DNA of 64,000 nt from Acidovorax sp. Leaf78 (GTDB lineage Bacteria; Pseudomonadota; Gammaproteobacteria; Burkholderiales; Burkholderiaceae_C): the NCBI RefSeq assembly GCF_001422735.1, contig NZ_LMLZ01000020.1:773-64772 (forward strand), written 5' to 3'. The notes under the pieces are model-generated. The model worked only from the letters and a program-made list of their open reading frames with translations, did no database searches and had not been told where the DNA came from. The position numbers and the translations under genes were made by a program. This document shows, one piece after another, positions 53,636 through 64,000 of this stretch. How positions within the stretch are numbered: position 1 is the first letter of the stretch; each line of letters opens with the position of its first letter.

Positions 53636-56032
53636 ATGATCAAAGACACCCGCGCTGCAGGTACGTCGGCAGCTGCCGCAGCCAGAAACACCGACAGCGG
53701 CCCCTCCGCACTCGGTGCCCCCTCCGATGTGCACACCGCCAAGGCTGGCGAGACCCATGGCATGGCGGCAGCCATGCCCTACAACCCGGGCAAGGCGGCC
53801 GAGCACGGCTTCAAGAACGGCGTGAATCCCCCTGCCGGCACCACGGTGGAGGCACCTTCCCGCCTGCCGCTGGGGAGCACCTTGTCGGAGGCCAACAGCA
53901 CCGATAAAACGGGCACGGTAGCTGCCGAAGGTGTGAACGCCACCATTGCACCCCTGGACAGGGTGCGGGTGGACTCGGCGGGGCAGGTTCTCACGACCAA
54001 TCAGGGTGTGCCCATTGCCGACAACCAGAACTCGCTCAAATACGGCGAGCGCGGGCCCGCATTGCTGGAGGACTTCATCCTCCGCGAGAAGATCACCCAC
54101 TTCGACCACGAGCGCATTCCCGAGCGCATCGTGCATGCCCGTGGCTCTGGCGCCCACGGGTTTTTTGAATGCTACGAGCCCCTGACCGAGCTCACGCGGG
54201 CCGCCCCGTTCAAGGAGGCCGGCAAGATCACGCCAGTGTTCGTGCGCTTTTCCACGGTGCAAGGCGAGCGCGGCTCCAAGGACACGGCGCGCGATGTGCG
54301 TGGCTTCGCTGTCAAGTTCTATACCGACGAGGGCAACTGGGACCTGGTGGGCAACAACATTCCCGTGTTCTTCATCCAGGACGCGATGAAGTTCCCGGAC
54401 CTGGTGCACGCCGTGAAGCCCGAGCCTCACCACCAGATGCCGCAGGCCGCCAGTGCCCACGACACCTTCTGGGACTTCGTCTCGCTGATGCCGGAGTCCA
54501 CCCACATGCTGATGTGGGTGATGTCGGACCGCGCCATTCCTCGCAGCTACGCCACCATGCAGGGCTTTGGCGTGCACAGCTTCCGGTTCGTCAATGCGGC
54601 GGGCGAGTCGGTGTTTGTGAAGTTCCACTGGAACCCCAAGGCCGGCACGCATTCGCTGGTGTGGGACGAGGCGGTGAAGATCTCCGGCGCCGACCCTGAC
54701 TACCATCGCCGCGACCTGTGGGAGCGCATCGAGGCAGGTGCCTACCCGGAATACGAGCTGGGCGTGCAGGTGTTCACCGAAGAGCAGGCAGACAGTTTCA
54801 GCTTCGATATCCTGGACGCCACGAAGATCATTCCCGAAGAACTGGTGCCCGTGCGCCGCATCGGCCGCATGGTCCTGAACCGCAACCCGGACAACTTCTT
54901 TGCCGAAACGGAGCAGGTGGCCTTTTGCGCGGCCCACGTGGTGCCGGGCATCGATTTCTCCAACGACCCGCTGCTGGCCGGGCGCATCCACTCGTATGTG
55001 GACACGCAGATCTCGCGGCTGGGTGGCCCCAACTTTCATGAGCTGCCCATCAACTCCCCCATCGCTCCGGTGCACAACAACCAGCGCGATGGCATGCACC
55101 GCCAGGCCATCCACCGCGGAAAGGTCTCTTACGAGCCCAATTCCCTCGCAGGCGGCTGCCCCTTCCAGGCCGGTGCTGCCCAGGGGTTTGTGTCGGTACC
55201 AGCGCGCATCGAGGCCAAGGAGGCGCAAGGCAAGGTGCGGGCCAAGCCCGAGAAGTTTGCCGACCACTACACGCAGGCACGGTTGTTCCTGGAGAGCCAG
55301 ACCCCTGTGGAGCAGGCTCACATTGCCGCGGCCTTCCGGTTCGAGTTGAGCAAGGTCACGGTGCCGGCGGTGCGCGAGCGCATGATCTCGTCGCTGCTGA
55401 ATGTGTCCGAAGACTTGGCAAACCAAGTCGCCGAGGGCCTGGGCATGGACGTGTTGCCGGAGCCCATGCTCCGCGCACTGGCCAAGCCGCCCAAGCCCGA
55501 AGTGGCCAAGTCCGACGCGCTGTCGCTTTTTGCACGGCCCGGCGACGGCAGCCTGATGGGCCGCAAGGTGGCCATCCTCGTCGCAGACGGAGTGGTGGGG
55601 CAGCCTGCGCTGGACCTGCAAGCCGCGCTGTTTGCCCAAGGGGCTGTCGGCCGGTTCGTGGCGCCGCGCATCGGGCCGGTGAAGACTTCCGATAAGGTCG
55701 CCATCAACGCCGATGCATCGCTGGAAAACGAGCCGGGCTTTCTGTTCGACGCCCTGGCGTTGCCCGACGGTGACGCCGGTGTGCAGGCCTTGTCCCGCGA
55801 TGGCCATACCCTGGAATTCCTCAAGGACCAATACCGCCATTGCAAGACCATTCTGGTCATGCCCGCGTCTTCGGCCCTGATGCTCAAGGCACAGATTCCG
55901 TCCACGCTGCTGTCTGGCGACCCCGACCCAGGCATCGTGTTCGGTGCAGGCCCTGCAGAGTTCGACCTGTTCATCCGGGGCATCGCCCAGCACCGCCATC
56001 CTGAGCGCGAGACCGACCCGCCGTTGGTTTAA
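53636..56032 (+). CDS. katE: Large-subunit catalase, KatE/HPII type
   Basis: The 798-residue enzyme is the long clade II catalase that splits hydrogen peroxide. Active-site residues are His167 ([13 protein letters not shown]) and Asn240 ([12 protein letters not shown]). The proximal heme ligand is Tyr454 (RIHSYVDTQ). The C-terminal 170 or so residues form the flavodoxin/DJ-1-like domain found only in large catalases ([20 protein letters not shown]..., [10 protein letters not shown]). The N-terminal extension of about 130 residues is Ala/Gly-rich. It is transcribed alone and ended by a strong hairpin. Regulation is not evident from the sequence. Confidence 0.95.
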   Translation: MIKDTRAAGTSAAAAARNTDSGPSALGAPSDVHTAKAGETHGMAAAMPYNPGKAAEHGFKNGVNPPAGTTVEAPSRLPLGSTLSEANSTDKTGTVAAEGVNATIAPLDRVRVDSAGQVLTTNQGVPIADNQNSLKYGERGPALLEDFILREKITHFDHERIPERIVHARGSGAHGFFECYEPLTELTRAAPFKEAGKITPVFVRFSTVQGERGSKDTARDVRGFAVKFYTDEGNWDLVGNNIPVFFIQDAMKFPDLVHAVKPEPHHQMPQAASAHDTFWDFVSLMPESTHMLMWVMSDRAIPRSYATMQGFGVHSFRFVNAAGESVFVKFHWNPKAGTHSLVWDEAVKISGADPDYHRRDLWERIEAGAYPEYELGVQVFTEEQADSFSFDILDATKIIPEELVPVRRIGRMVLNRNPDNFFAETEQVAFCAAHVVPGIDFSNDPLLAGRIHSYVDTQISRLGGPNFHELPINSPIAPVHNNQRDGMHRQAIHRGKVSYEPNSLAGGCPFQAGAAQGFVSVPARIEAKEAQGKVRAKPEKFADHYTQARLFLESQTPVEQAHIAAAFRFELSKVTVPAVRERMISSLLNVSEDLANQVAEGLGMDVLPEPMLRALAKPPKPEVAKSDALSLFARPGDGSLMGRKVAILVADGVVGQPALDLQAALFAQGAVGRFVAPRIGPVKTSDKVAINADASLENEPGFLFDALALPDGDAGVQALSRDGHTLEFLKDQYRHCKTILVMPASSALMLKAQIPSTLLSGDPDPGIVFGAGPAEFDLFIRGIAQHRHPERETDPPLV

Positions 56033-56045
56033 TCAGAGCGGTACC

Positions 56046-56091
56046 GCACCCGCAGCGCTTGGAGCCCAGAGGCGCTGCGGGTGCATGTTTT
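56046..56091. terminator. Intrinsic terminator between katE and the convergent chemoreceptor gene
   Basis: GCACCCGCAGCGC at 56046-56058 is perfectly inverted as GCGCTGCGGGTGC at 56072-56084 with a 13-base loop. TGTTTT follows. The 13-bp GC stem lies 14 bases after the katE stop. Confidence 0.75.
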
Positions 56092-56140
56092 GCACGGCGA
56101 AGGGTAGCCCCGGTGTGGATGCCGATGTGGATGTGGTCCC

Positions 56141-57790
56141 TCAGGCCGGAGCGAGCAATGCCCGGTGAGGCACCCCGGAGATCGAGCGCGCGGCAGCACT
56201 ATGTCCGAAGGCTGGTGCGGCCGCATCTTCCAGTGTGAAAGTGCGAACCGCTTCCGTGAGTTGCTGAGCCTGCAACTCCAGGCTCTTGGCTGCGGCGGCG
56301 CTTTGCTCCACCAGCGCTGCATTCTGCTGGGTGGCGTGGTCCATCTGGTTCACTGCCTGGCCGATCTGGGAAATCCCGGTGCTCTGCTCGGAGCTGGCCG
56401 AACTGATCTCTCCCACAATGTCCGTCACCCGCTTGATGGCACCCACCACTTCCGCCATGGTCTGGCCGGCCTGATCGACCAGGCCGGTTCCCAGCGACAC
56501 CTTTTCCACGCTGTCGTTGATCAGCGTCTTGATCTCCTTGGCGGCGCTTGCGCTGCGTTGCGCCAGGTTGCGCACTTCAGTGGCCACCACTGCAAAGCCC
56601 CGCCCTTGCTCGCCGGCGCGGGCCGCCTCCACTGCAGCATTCAACGCCAGGATGTTGGTCTGAAAGGCAATGCCGTCGATCACGCCGATGATGTCCGAGA
56701 TCTTGCGCGAGCTGTTGTTGATGTCTTTCATCGTGTCCACGACTTTGGAGACCACCTCACCGCCGCGCGTGGCCACTGCGGATGCGCTGATGGCCAGCTG
56801 ATCGGCCGTCTTGGCGTTTTCGGCGTTGTTGCGGATGGTGGACGTGAACTCCTCCATGGTGGCTGCGGTCTGCTGCAGCGCGCTGGCCTGCTCTTCGGTG
56901 CGCTGGCTCAGGTCGGCGTTGCCCATGGCGATTTCGCTGGTGCCAGTGGAGATGGAGTCCGTGGCGCCGCGCACCTTGCTCACGATGCTGGCCAGGTTCT
57001 GCTGCATGGCGCTCAGCGACGCCAGCACGCTGTCGTGTGGGGCGGCGCTCGCGCCCGCGATGGACGACAGGTTGCCCCCCGCCACCTTGCTGGCAGCGCT
57101 GCTCAATGCATCGGGCTCCGCGCCCAATGCCCGAAGCACGCCGCGCGTGATGGCCAGCCCGCAGACCACCGCGATCACCGTGGCCAGCAGGGCCAGACCG
57201 ATGAGCACCCTGCGCTGGAATTCGAAGTCTGCTTCGGACGCATCCACCAACTGCTTGGAGCGCTCGTCGGTCGTCGTCTGGTATTCGTTCGTCTTGGCGA
57301 CCAACGCTGCCAGCAGTGGCCGGCACTCGTCATTGATTTTGGCAATGGCTTCGTCCCTTTTGTCCGCCATCGCCAGGTCCACGATGGCCAGTGCCACCGG
57401 ACCGTAGGACTGCTCGATTTTTGCCATGTCCGCCACCAACGCCTTCACGTTGGCAGGGATGCCCGGATTGTCTACCGCCTGCAGAAGCAGGCCCAGGCGC
57501 TTTTGCACGTTCTCGTGGGCTTTGGAGACCGCCAGCTTCTCGGCCTCGCGGTCCGCCGGCTTGGTGGCCAGCACCAGGTTGCGGGCGGCGACGGCACGTT
57601 GGTCTACGGCGGTTCGGATCTGCTGCGCCAAGTGCGCGCGTGCGCTCACGCCGGTCACAAAGTCATGAAACTGCGCTTTGGCACTGCTCATGTCCTTGAT
57701 GGCGACCGCGGAGAGCACCACGATCAACAACACCATCAGGCCGAACGACAAACCCAGCCGCGCCCTCAATGTCATGTTTTGAAACCCCAT
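56141..57790 (-). CDS. Methyl-accepting chemotaxis protein
   Basis: The 549-residue protein has a membrane helix near the N terminus ([20 protein letters not shown]), a four-helix sensor region ([20 protein letters not shown]...[18 protein letters not shown]) and a second membrane helix ([20 protein letters not shown]). The signalling hairpin [33 protein letters not shown] is present. Like the other receptor in the window it lacks a CheR-docking tail. The sensor looks like the 4HB_MCP type, whose ligands are varied. ATG 57790 is chosen; Met 57775 is also possible. Confidence 0.93.
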   Translation of the reverse strand: MGFQNMTLRARLGLSFGLMVLLIVVLSAVAIKDMSSAKAQFHDFVTGVSARAHLAQQIRTAVDQRAVAARNLVLATKPADREAEKLAVSKAHENVQKRLGLLLQAVDNPGIPANVKALVADMAKIEQSYGPVALAIVDLAMADKRDEAIAKINDECRPLLAALVAKTNEYQTTTDERSKQLVDASEADFEFQRRVLIGLALLATVIAVVCGLAITRGVLRALGAEPDALSSAASKVAGGNLSSIAGASAAPHDSVLASLSAMQQNLASIVSKVRGATDSISTGTSEIAMGNADLSQRTEEQASALQQTAATMEEFTSTIRNNAENAKTADQLAISASAVATRGGEVVSKVVDTMKDINNSSRKISDIIGVIDGIAFQTNILALNAAVEAARAGEQGRGFAVVATEVRNLAQRSASAAKEIKTLINDSVEKVSLGTGLVDQAGQTMAEVVGAIKRVTDIVGEISSASSEQSTGISQIGQAVNQMDHATQQNAALVEQSAAAAKSLELQAQQLTEAVRTFTLEDAAAPAFGHSAAARSISGVPHRALLAPA

Positions 57791-58007
57791 GTCGACACCC
57801 CCAAAATTGATCTATGTCATGGTCCTTTTTTCCGTAACAGTTTGTCAATAGAAAATGGCTATAGGGCCGCAGGGTGTCGATTCAGCGCCGAAATGCACGT
57901 AAAGCCCCGTATAGACGCGGTGGCGGTGCGGTGGCTGGAGAAGGATCTCAGGACGCCGCAAGCAGGCCGATGCGTGCGGACGATGGAAGGCTTTGGTAGA
58001 TCGCCTG

Positions 58008-58901
58008 TTATGCCGCCTTCCGTTGCGGCGCAGCCTTTTTCGCTGCCGGTGTTTTGGCGCTCGTTTTCTTTGCGGGCGTCTTGGCGGCTGGCTTGCTGGC
58101 GGACTTGCCACCGCCCTTCAGGCTGCGCTGCAGCAGCGCGGTAAGGTCGATGACCTCTCCAGTCCGCGGAGATTCTTCCTCCGGCTCCAGCACGGTCTTG
58201 CCTTCGCCAGCCTTGGCTTTCTTCTCCACCAGCTTCATCACCTGCAGGCGAAACTCGTCCTTGAAGTCTTCCGGGTTCCACTCGCCGGACATCTCTGCCA
58301 CCAGCTGCTTGGCCATCTTGAGTTCGGCCGCGCTCACGCTGCTTTTGCCGGCCGCGGGCAACTCCAGGGAGTCCAGCGTTTTCACCTCGTCGCCCCAGCG
58401 CAGCAGGTTCAACACCAGGGCGGGCCCTGAGGGCACCAGCGCGGCCAAGTGCTGCTTGGTGGCGATGACCACCTTGGCCAGGCCGATCTTCCCGGTGGCC
58501 AGCAAGGTCTCGCGCAGCAGTGCATAGACCTTGTCGCTCTTGTTGATCGGCGCGACGTAGTAGGGCCGTTCGAGGAAGATGAACGGCATCTCGTTCGCAT
58601 CGATGAACCGCTGGATCTCGATGGTCTGCGTGGTCTTGGGGAACACGGCCGCTATCTCTTCGGGGCTGATGATGACGTACTTGCCGTCCTCATACTCGAC
58701 GCCCTTGACGATGTTGTCCTTGTCGATTTCCTTGCCGGTGCGCTTGTTGATGCGCTTGTAGCCCACGGGGTCCATGGAGCGCTTGTCCAGCCAGTCGAAA
58801 TCCACCCCTTGCTCGCTGGCGGCGGTGTGCAGCCCGACGGGAATGTGAACGAGGCCGAAGGTGATGGCGCCTTTCCAGAGGGTGCGACTTCCAGTTGCCA
58901 T
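58008..58901 (-). CDS. ku: Ku, double-strand-break end-binding protein
   Basis: The 297-residue protein has the bacterial Ku core: MATGSRTLWKGAITFGLVHIPVGLHTAA, CPLGY-like RSMDPVGYKRINKRTGKEI, VEYEDGKYVIISPEEI and FIFLERPYYVAPINKSDKVYALL. The homodimer rings DNA ends and recruits LigD. The last 40 residues are a Lys/Ala-rich tail (KTPAKKTSAKTPAAKKAAPQ), which in longer bacterial Kus promotes DNA binding and threading. The partner LigD, fused to ExoIII, is 35 kb away on the other strand. A gene of unknown function starts 139 bases away in the opposite direction and may share its promoter region. Confidence 0.96.
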   Translation of the reverse strand: MATGSRTLWKGAITFGLVHIPVGLHTAASEQGVDFDWLDKRSMDPVGYKRINKRTGKEIDKDNIVKGVEYEDGKYVIISPEEIAAVFPKTTQTIEIQRFIDANEMPFIFLERPYYVAPINKSDKVYALLRETLLATGKIGLAKVVIATKQHLAALVPSGPALVLNLLRWGDEVKTLDSLELPAAGKSSVSAAELKMAKQLVAEMSGEWNPEDFKDEFRLQVMKLVEKKAKAGEGKTVLEPEEESPRTGEVIDLTALLQRSLKGGGKSASKPAAKTPAKKTSAKTPAAKKAAPQRKAA

Positions 58902-59040
58902 GTCTGAATCTCTCTGCACGGGGAGCCCGCGTGCGTGAAGTTTGTCGCGGGGTGCATGCGGCCTGCGTAGGTGTTTGCTTACCCCGTTGGTAGGCCTTGG
59001 TACTGTCTACGGCGGCAGGTGCGCTTGTAAGCTCACCGCC

Positions 59041-59415
59041 ATGCCTGCTGACCTTCGCCTTATCGCTGTCCACGTCGAAGAAGATTCGGCCGGCGGCTTC
59101 GAATGGGTTCTCAGCGAACGCGACGGCCGCACAGCCTGGGGAGAAATCCAGAGGTCCGCATCCGCCGCGGGTACCTACAAAGACGCCATGGCTGGCGGTT
59201 TGGTGGCATTGGAGGCCATGGTCGAGGACCTGGACATCGGGCCGCGCAGTTCCACGGCGCCTCACGCTTCCCATGCTTTTCGCGCTGCGCGTGCGGCGCA
59301 TGCGCCTTCAGCTGCCAAGCGCGCAGCCACTGAGCGGGAGCCGTCGGGAGCGGCAGAGGCAGAGCAAAAAACGCCCGGCAAACCATCGCCCTTCGGGTTC
59401 GGTCCGGCGGTCTGA
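59041..59415 (+). CDS. Small protein divergent from Ku, unknown function
   Basis: The 124-residue protein has a first half that reads like a compact domain (MPADLRLIAVHVEEDSAGGF, EWVLSERDGRTAWGEI, AGTYKDAMAGGLVALEAM) and a second half that is low-complexity Ala/Pro/Glu. ATG 59041 is the first Met with a conserved-looking N terminus. Divergence from ku suggests, but does not show, a role in repair or regulation. I do not recognise the family. Confidence 0.6.
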   Translation: MPADLRLIAVHVEEDSAGGFEWVLSERDGRTAWGEIQRSASAAGTYKDAMAGGLVALEAMVEDLDIGPRSSTAPHASHAFRAARAAHAPSAAKRAATEREPSGAAEAEQKTPGKPSPFGFGPAV

Positions 59416-59493
59416 CCGGTCGCGCTGCAAGGTCTACAGCGCGATGGAAGGGTGATCCGTGAGTTTTGGTGAGTTTCGGTGAGTCTGACCGGG

Positions 59494-61164
59494 TCAAGCC
59501 TGAACGCGGCACCGTGCCAGCTCGCTACCCACGGCAGCATTCAGGGTCTCCAGGTCAAACGGCTTCTTCAGCACCGACTGCACCCCTACCAGCCTTTCCA
59601 CCTCGGCCATGTCCGCATACCCCGTTGCCATCAGCACGGGGATCTCGGGGTAAATCTGCCGTGCCGCAGCGATGAACTCGGCGCCGTTCATGCCGGGCAT
59701 CAGGTAGTCCGCCATCAGAAGGTCGGGCATGCGGCGGCGCAGTTCCCGCAGGCCGCTTTCGCCGTCACTGGCCTCGCGCACGCTGTAGTTCAACAAGCGC
59801 AGCCCTTCGGTAATGCCGCGCCGGACCGCCTCGTCGTCTTCCACCACCAGGACCTCGGTGCGTTTGCTGGAGGTCGTGGCCCCGTTGTTTTGGGACGGGG
59901 CCGCAGGTGCGCTCTCGGCGGCCGGTGTGGCACGCGCGAACTGCAGCGTCACGGTGGTCCCCTCGCCCTCGCGGCTGTGGATCTCGGCGCTGCCGCCAGA
60001 CTGACTGGCAAAGCCATAGACCTGGCTCAACCCCAGGCCCGTGCCTTCACCATCCGCCTTGGTGGTGAAAAACGGGTCGAACACTTTGGACTGAATGGCT
60101 TCGGGGATTCCGCAGCCCGTGTCCTGCACGCTGATCTGCACCCGCCGTTTGCCGTCCGCACCTTCGAGCAGCCTGGTGCGGATGGTCAGGTGCCCGCCAT
60201 CGGGCATGGCGTCGCGTGAGTTCACGGCCATGTTGAGCAGCGCCATTTCAAGCTGCGCCCCGTCGAGCAACGCCCACGCCTCATCGGCGCAAAGGTCCAC
60301 ATGCACCTGCACCTTGGAGCCTACCGACACCTCGATCAGCTCGCGCAGGTTGCCGACCATCGTGTTGACTTCATGCAGGCGCGGCAACAGGCTTTGCGCG
60401 CGTGAAAATGACAGGAGCTGCGCGGTCAGCCGCGCCCCTCGGTCCACCGACTCCTTGGCGCGCCGTGCGTAGTCCGACAGCCGCTTGTCTTCGGCCAGCC
60501 GCATGATGAACTGCAGGTTCATGCTGACGGCATGCAGCAGGTTGTTGAAGTCGTGCGCTATGCCGCCCGTCAGCCGGCCTATCGCCTCCAGCTTCTGGCT
60601 TTGCACGACCTTGGACTGGATGCGTTCCCGGTCGCCGATTTCTCGCATGAGCCGGTCGTTGGCGCCTGCGAGGTCACTCGTACGCTCGGCAATGCGGCTT
60701 TCAAGGTCTGCGTTGAGCTGCTCTACCGTCTGCTTGGCCGATTCGATATCGGTCAGGTGCCGCCGCGACGCATACTGCCGTGCGCGGGCCCGAAAGGCTG
60801 AGCGCGCCGCACTCATCAGGGTCTGGGGGTTGACCGGCCGCTCCAGGATCACCAGGTTACCGAGTTCCTGCAACGACACCATGGCGCGCTCCGAACGCCG
60901 GACGGCCTGGCGCATGGCCAGCACCACGAACGGAAAGTCCGACCACGCCGGCTGGTGCTCCAGGTAGTCACGCAGCGACTCGTCCAGACCGCCGGCCAGC
61001 ACCTCTTCAGTCAATACCACCGTGGCGGCGCCGGCCTGCAGCTCCGACATCAGCGCAGCGCCGTCTCCGCACACCAGGCACTCCATACCGTCACGGCGCA
61101 GCACCGACTCGATCACCTGTGCGTCGCGGCCATGCGGCGCAAGAATTAGCACGCGGCCTTCCAT
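59494..61164 (-). CDS. Cytoplasmic hybrid histidine kinase with N-terminal pseudo-receiver
   Basis: The 556-residue protein has no membrane segment. Its N-terminal 125 residues have a receiver-like fold (RVLILAPHGRDAQVIESVL, VVLTEEVLAGGL, LVILERPVNPQTLM) without the phospho-acceptor Asp (VVLTEEV) and with Arg in place of the conserved Lys. A coiled coil (DIESAKQTVEQLNADLESRIAERT) and the kinase H-box GGIAHDFNNLLH follow, with NSRDAM, VQDTGCGI, FFTTK and GEGTGLGL. The C-terminal receiver is canonical (VVEDDEAV, LLMADYLMPGMNG, ATGYAD, KKPFD). It begins 12 bases after the KaiC-like ATPase gene, so the two are almost certainly cotranscribed. Confidence 0.92.
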   Translation of the reverse strand: MEGRVLILAPHGRDAQVIESVLRRDGMECLVCGDGAALMSELQAGAATVVLTEEVLAGGLDESLRDYLEHQPAWSDFPFVVLAMRQAVRRSERAMVSLQELGNLVILERPVNPQTLMSAARSAFRARARQYASRRHLTDIESAKQTVEQLNADLESRIAERTSDLAGANDRLMREIGDRERIQSKVVQSQKLEAIGRLTGGIAHDFNNLLHAVSMNLQFIMRLAEDKRLSDYARRAKESVDRGARLTAQLLSFSRAQSLLPRLHEVNTMVGNLRELIEVSVGSKVQVHVDLCADEAWALLDGAQLEMALLNMAVNSRDAMPDGGHLTIRTRLLEGADGKRRVQISVQDTGCGIPEAIQSKVFDPFFTTKADGEGTGLGLSQVYGFASQSGGSAEIHSREGEGTTVTLQFARATPAAESAPAAPSQNNGATTSSKRTEVLVVEDDEAVRRGITEGLRLLNYSVREASDGESGLRELRRRMPDLLMADYLMPGMNGAEFIAAARQIYPEIPVLMATGYADMAEVERLVGVQSVLKKPFDLETLNAAVGSELARCRVQA

Positions 61165-61176
61165 GCAATTCCTTGG

Positions 61177-62694
61177 TTATCGGGCCGACACGGCGATGTC
61201 CGAGTCGCCCAGCAGGGCATGCTTGCCCACGTACTGCACGGAGCCGGCGAGTATTCCGTGGAAATCGGCGAGCGGTTCTCCAATTTCAACGCCATCCGGT
61301 CCCAGGCGGAACTCACGGATGGTCGTCTCGTGTTCCATCGTGCGACTTTTCACCACCGAAAGCGCCTTGAGCAGATTGCCGCGGGCTTCGAAGAAGCGGT
61401 ACTGCACCATGGCATCGCTCAGGTAGCTCAGGTCCACATCGGTGCGCACCTCGCCCACCACACCGTGCAGCGACAGGATGATCAGCGTGACCACGCCCTT
61501 CAGGTTCAGGTAGGCCAGCAACTCGTGCATCTGCAGTTGCAGGTACTGGCCGCCGGGCATGGCTTGCATGTACGAGTTCAAGCTGTCGATCACTACCATG
61601 TTGACGCCGTCGTTCTCCACCGCATTTCGCACGGCGTGGGCAAACTGGCCAGGCGAGACTTCCGCGGGATCGAACGAACGAATCGTGAGGTGGCCGGACG
61701 CGATGAACGGATCGATATCGAGCCCCAGCGCCTGTGAGCGCAGCCGCAGCGTGTTCAGGCCTTCGTCGAACAGGTAGTAGGCCACCTTGCCGCCGGCCCG
61801 CATGTTCGCCACGGCGCAGCTGGTGGCGGTGGTCGTCTTGCCCACGCCGGCCGGGCCTGCGAGCAGCAGATTGCTGCCGGGCGACAACCCGCCGCCCAGC
61901 AGCTCGTCCAGTTCGGCGGTGCCGGTCGACAGGGTCTTGTTGTCGAATGTACTGGAGTGTTCGCCCGCCACCAACCGCGGAAAGACCACCAGCCCACCCC
62001 GGTCCAGGTCGAAGTCGTGGTCACCGCTGCGAAATTTCACGCCGCGCAGTTTGACCACGCGCAGACGCCGCTTGTCGGAGCCATAGGTGTTGGCGCTCTG
62101 GTTCAGATGGACAACGCCGTGGGCGATGCTGTGCAGTTGCTGGTCGCCTTCACCCACGGACTTGTCGTCCAGCATGAGCACCGTGCAGCCCATTTGGGCA
62201 AAAAAGCGCTTGAGCGCCAGTATCTGGCGCCGATACCGCAGCGCGCTTTGCGCAAGCAGCCGCAACTCGGACAAGCTGTCGAACACCACCCGGTGGGGCT
62301 TGAGTTCGCCGACCAGCCGCATCACATCGCGCGTGGTTTCGCCCAGTTCGAATTCCGAGGGATGCAGGATCGTCTGCTCGGCGTCTTCGCTCAGGCCCTC
62401 GTCGCTGACCAGGTCATAGACCTCGATGCCGTCGAGCGCCCAGCCGTGCGACTGGGCCACCTGGGCCAATTCTTCGGAGGTTTCCGACAACGTCACGTAG
62501 AGCCCGCGCTCACCTTTGTCCCTGCCCGACATCAAAAACTGGAGCGCCAACGTTGTTTTACCGGTGCCGGGGCTCCCCTCGATAAGGTACAGATGCCGCG
62601 CTGGAAGCCCGCCATTCAGGACGTTGTCCAGCCCTGCAATGCCTGTAGGTGACAGGTCTTCGGACGAAGACGGGGCTCTTGAACTGTTTGACAA
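61177..62694 (-). CDS. KaiC-like double-domain ATPase
   Basis: The protein of about 505 residues has two RecA/KaiC ATPase domains. Domain I has Walker A GSPGTGKTTL, then YVTLSETSEEL and VVFDSLSELR. Domain II has GPAGVGKTTT, LFDEGLNTLR and MVVIDSLNSY. In the segment that carries the phosphorylated S431/T432 pair in cyanobacterial KaiC, this protein reads DLSYLSDAMV: the Ser is kept, the Thr is Tyr. KaiC-like proteins outside cyanobacteria act in signalling with kinases rather than as full clocks. The TTG at 62694 is preceded by AAAGGA at 6 bases and starts shortly before the conserved domain. A longer frame from ATG 62844 is less likely. Confidence 0.88.
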   Translation of the reverse strand: MSNSSRAPSSSEDLSPTGIAGLDNVLNGGLPARHLYLIEGSPGTGKTTLALQFLMSGRDKGERGLYVTLSETSEELAQVAQSHGWALDGIEVYDLVSDEGLSEDAEQTILHPSEFELGETTRDVMRLVGELKPHRVVFDSLSELRLLAQSALRYRRQILALKRFFAQMGCTVLMLDDKSVGEGDQQLHSIAHGVVHLNQSANTYGSDKRRLRVVKLRGVKFRSGDHDFDLDRGGLVVFPRLVAGEHSSTFDNKTLSTGTAELDELLGGGLSPGSNLLLAGPAGVGKTTTATSCAVANMRAGGKVAYYLFDEGLNTLRLRSQALGLDIDPFIASGHLTIRSFDPAEVSPGQFAHAVRNAVENDGVNMVVIDSLNSYMQAMPGGQYLQLQMHELLAYLNLKGVVTLIILSLHGVVGEVRTDVDLSYLSDAMVQYRFFEARGNLLKALSVVKSRTMEHETTIREFRLGPDGVEIGEPLADFHGILAGSVQYVGKHALLGDSDIAVSAR

Positions 62695-63095
62695 ACCTTG
62701 TCCTTTCGACGGCGTGGCGGCCACTGGCAACGCGCGATATTGCGCAGCTAACGGTGACCCCAGGGCTGTGGACCAGCCGATGGAAGACTGGCAACGCTCG
62801 CCGCAGAGGATCACAGCACAAGACTTTAACGGCCCGCCTGCCATTTTTCTTCTTCGTGCGCTTCAGCGCAACTTGGAAGGTGGGGGGACACGTTGAGCTG
62901 TCGATGCTCAACCATTGTCGAATGCTAGTGGAAGTTGAGGGGTCAGCCTAGATCGAAAGCTCAAGGGCGGCGGCTCCTACAAGCAGCGCCCTGCAGCCCA
63001 ACACGCCCTGACGCGTTGGGATCAAGAATGGGTAGCTGTCGTAGGGCTACCGGGACCGGGCGGTGTGTTCCTGCTACCGGCCTCTGCTGGTGTGG
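62695..63095. other. Spacer between the KaiC operon and recQ
   Basis: About 400 bases with no supported gene. It must contain the promoter of the kaiC-like/kinase operon and the 3' region of recQ. A short inverted pair (CCCAAC / GTTGGG, about 62998-63021) is too weak to call. Confidence 0.4.

Positions 63096-64000
<905 letters not shown>

Noticed and set aside
53423..55999. 858-codon reverse-strand frame opposite katE
   Set aside because: Antisense of a fully conserved catalase; no recognisable domain.
56165..58144. 659-codon forward frame opposite the second chemoreceptor
   Set aside because: Antisense shadow running through the intergenic region into ku; composition not protein-like.
62695..62844. 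N-terminal extension of the KaiC-like protein from ATG 62844
   Set aside because: The 50 added residues show no domain, and the TTG at 62694 has a good ribosome site just before the conserved region. Not fully excluded.

Overview
The window is high-GC DNA of a betaproteobacterium, most likely a member of the Burkholderiales close to the Comamonadaceae. This is an inference from gene content and codon use: no rRNA or marker gene is present. It divides into an accessory part (about 1-16.7 kb) and a chromosomal part (about 16.7-64 kb) of signalling, respiration and DNA-repair genes. No tRNA, rRNA, CRISPR array or replication origin was seen.

Accessory part. Two RHS/YD-repeat polymorphic toxin loci lie here. 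The first (2-3558, + strand) is the 3' end of an RHS protein whose variable C-terminal domain is followed by a DUF6714-like immunity gene. The second (8156-13004, - strand) is a three-gene cassette joined by two ATGA stop/start overlaps: a YD-repeat protein without its terminal core, a separate secreted protein carrying the RHS core plus an unrecognised C-terminal domain, and a small presumed immunity gene. Between them are a complete IS5-family element with a CTAG target duplication, an IS481-family element with a frameshifted transposase and a 7-bp target duplication, a decayed LysR gene, a secreted HExxH protein, a cluster of direct and inverted repeats, and a strong intrinsic terminator. 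Beyond the second locus lie an unusually AT-rich 0.8 kb spacer, two secreted proteins (one an SGNH hydrolase) and an IS1595-type remnant.

Chromosomal part. The genes are, in order: an alpha/beta hydrolase; a chemoreceptor; a 1143-aa protein fusing exonuclease III to a full LigD (phosphoesterase, ligase, polymerase); a hybrid histidine kinase; and a siaABCD-type phosphoswitch and diguanylate cyclase operon that runs into a receiver-GGDEF-EAL protein. Next comes a PQQ group: membrane glucose dehydrogenase, a LysR regulator beside an exported argininosuccinate-lyase-like enzyme, a TonB-dependent receptor very like the PQQ transporter PqqU/YncD, and a lipoprotein sugar dehydrogenase. A cytochrome oxidase operon follows, with a cytochrome c, a subunit II-cytochrome c fusion and a subunit I-III fusion, divergent from a diheme cytochrome c. 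The remaining genes are a PAS-GGDEF protein, a glutamine amidotransferase, a DUF2024 protein, a His-rich exported protein, a second hybrid kinase, a large-subunit catalase, a second chemoreceptor, Ku, a third hybrid kinase coupled to a KaiC-like ATPase, and the 3' end of recQ.

How the genes may work together. Ku and the ExoIII-LigD fusion would form a two-protein end-joining system with an added base-damage or 3'-end trimming activity, although they sit 35 kb apart. Gcd, PqqU and the sugar dehydrogenase suggest periplasmic sugar oxidation with scavenged PQQ, feeding electrons to the respiratory chain; no pqq biosynthesis gene is visible. The sia operon joins c-di-GMP synthesis and breakdown in one translationally coupled unit.
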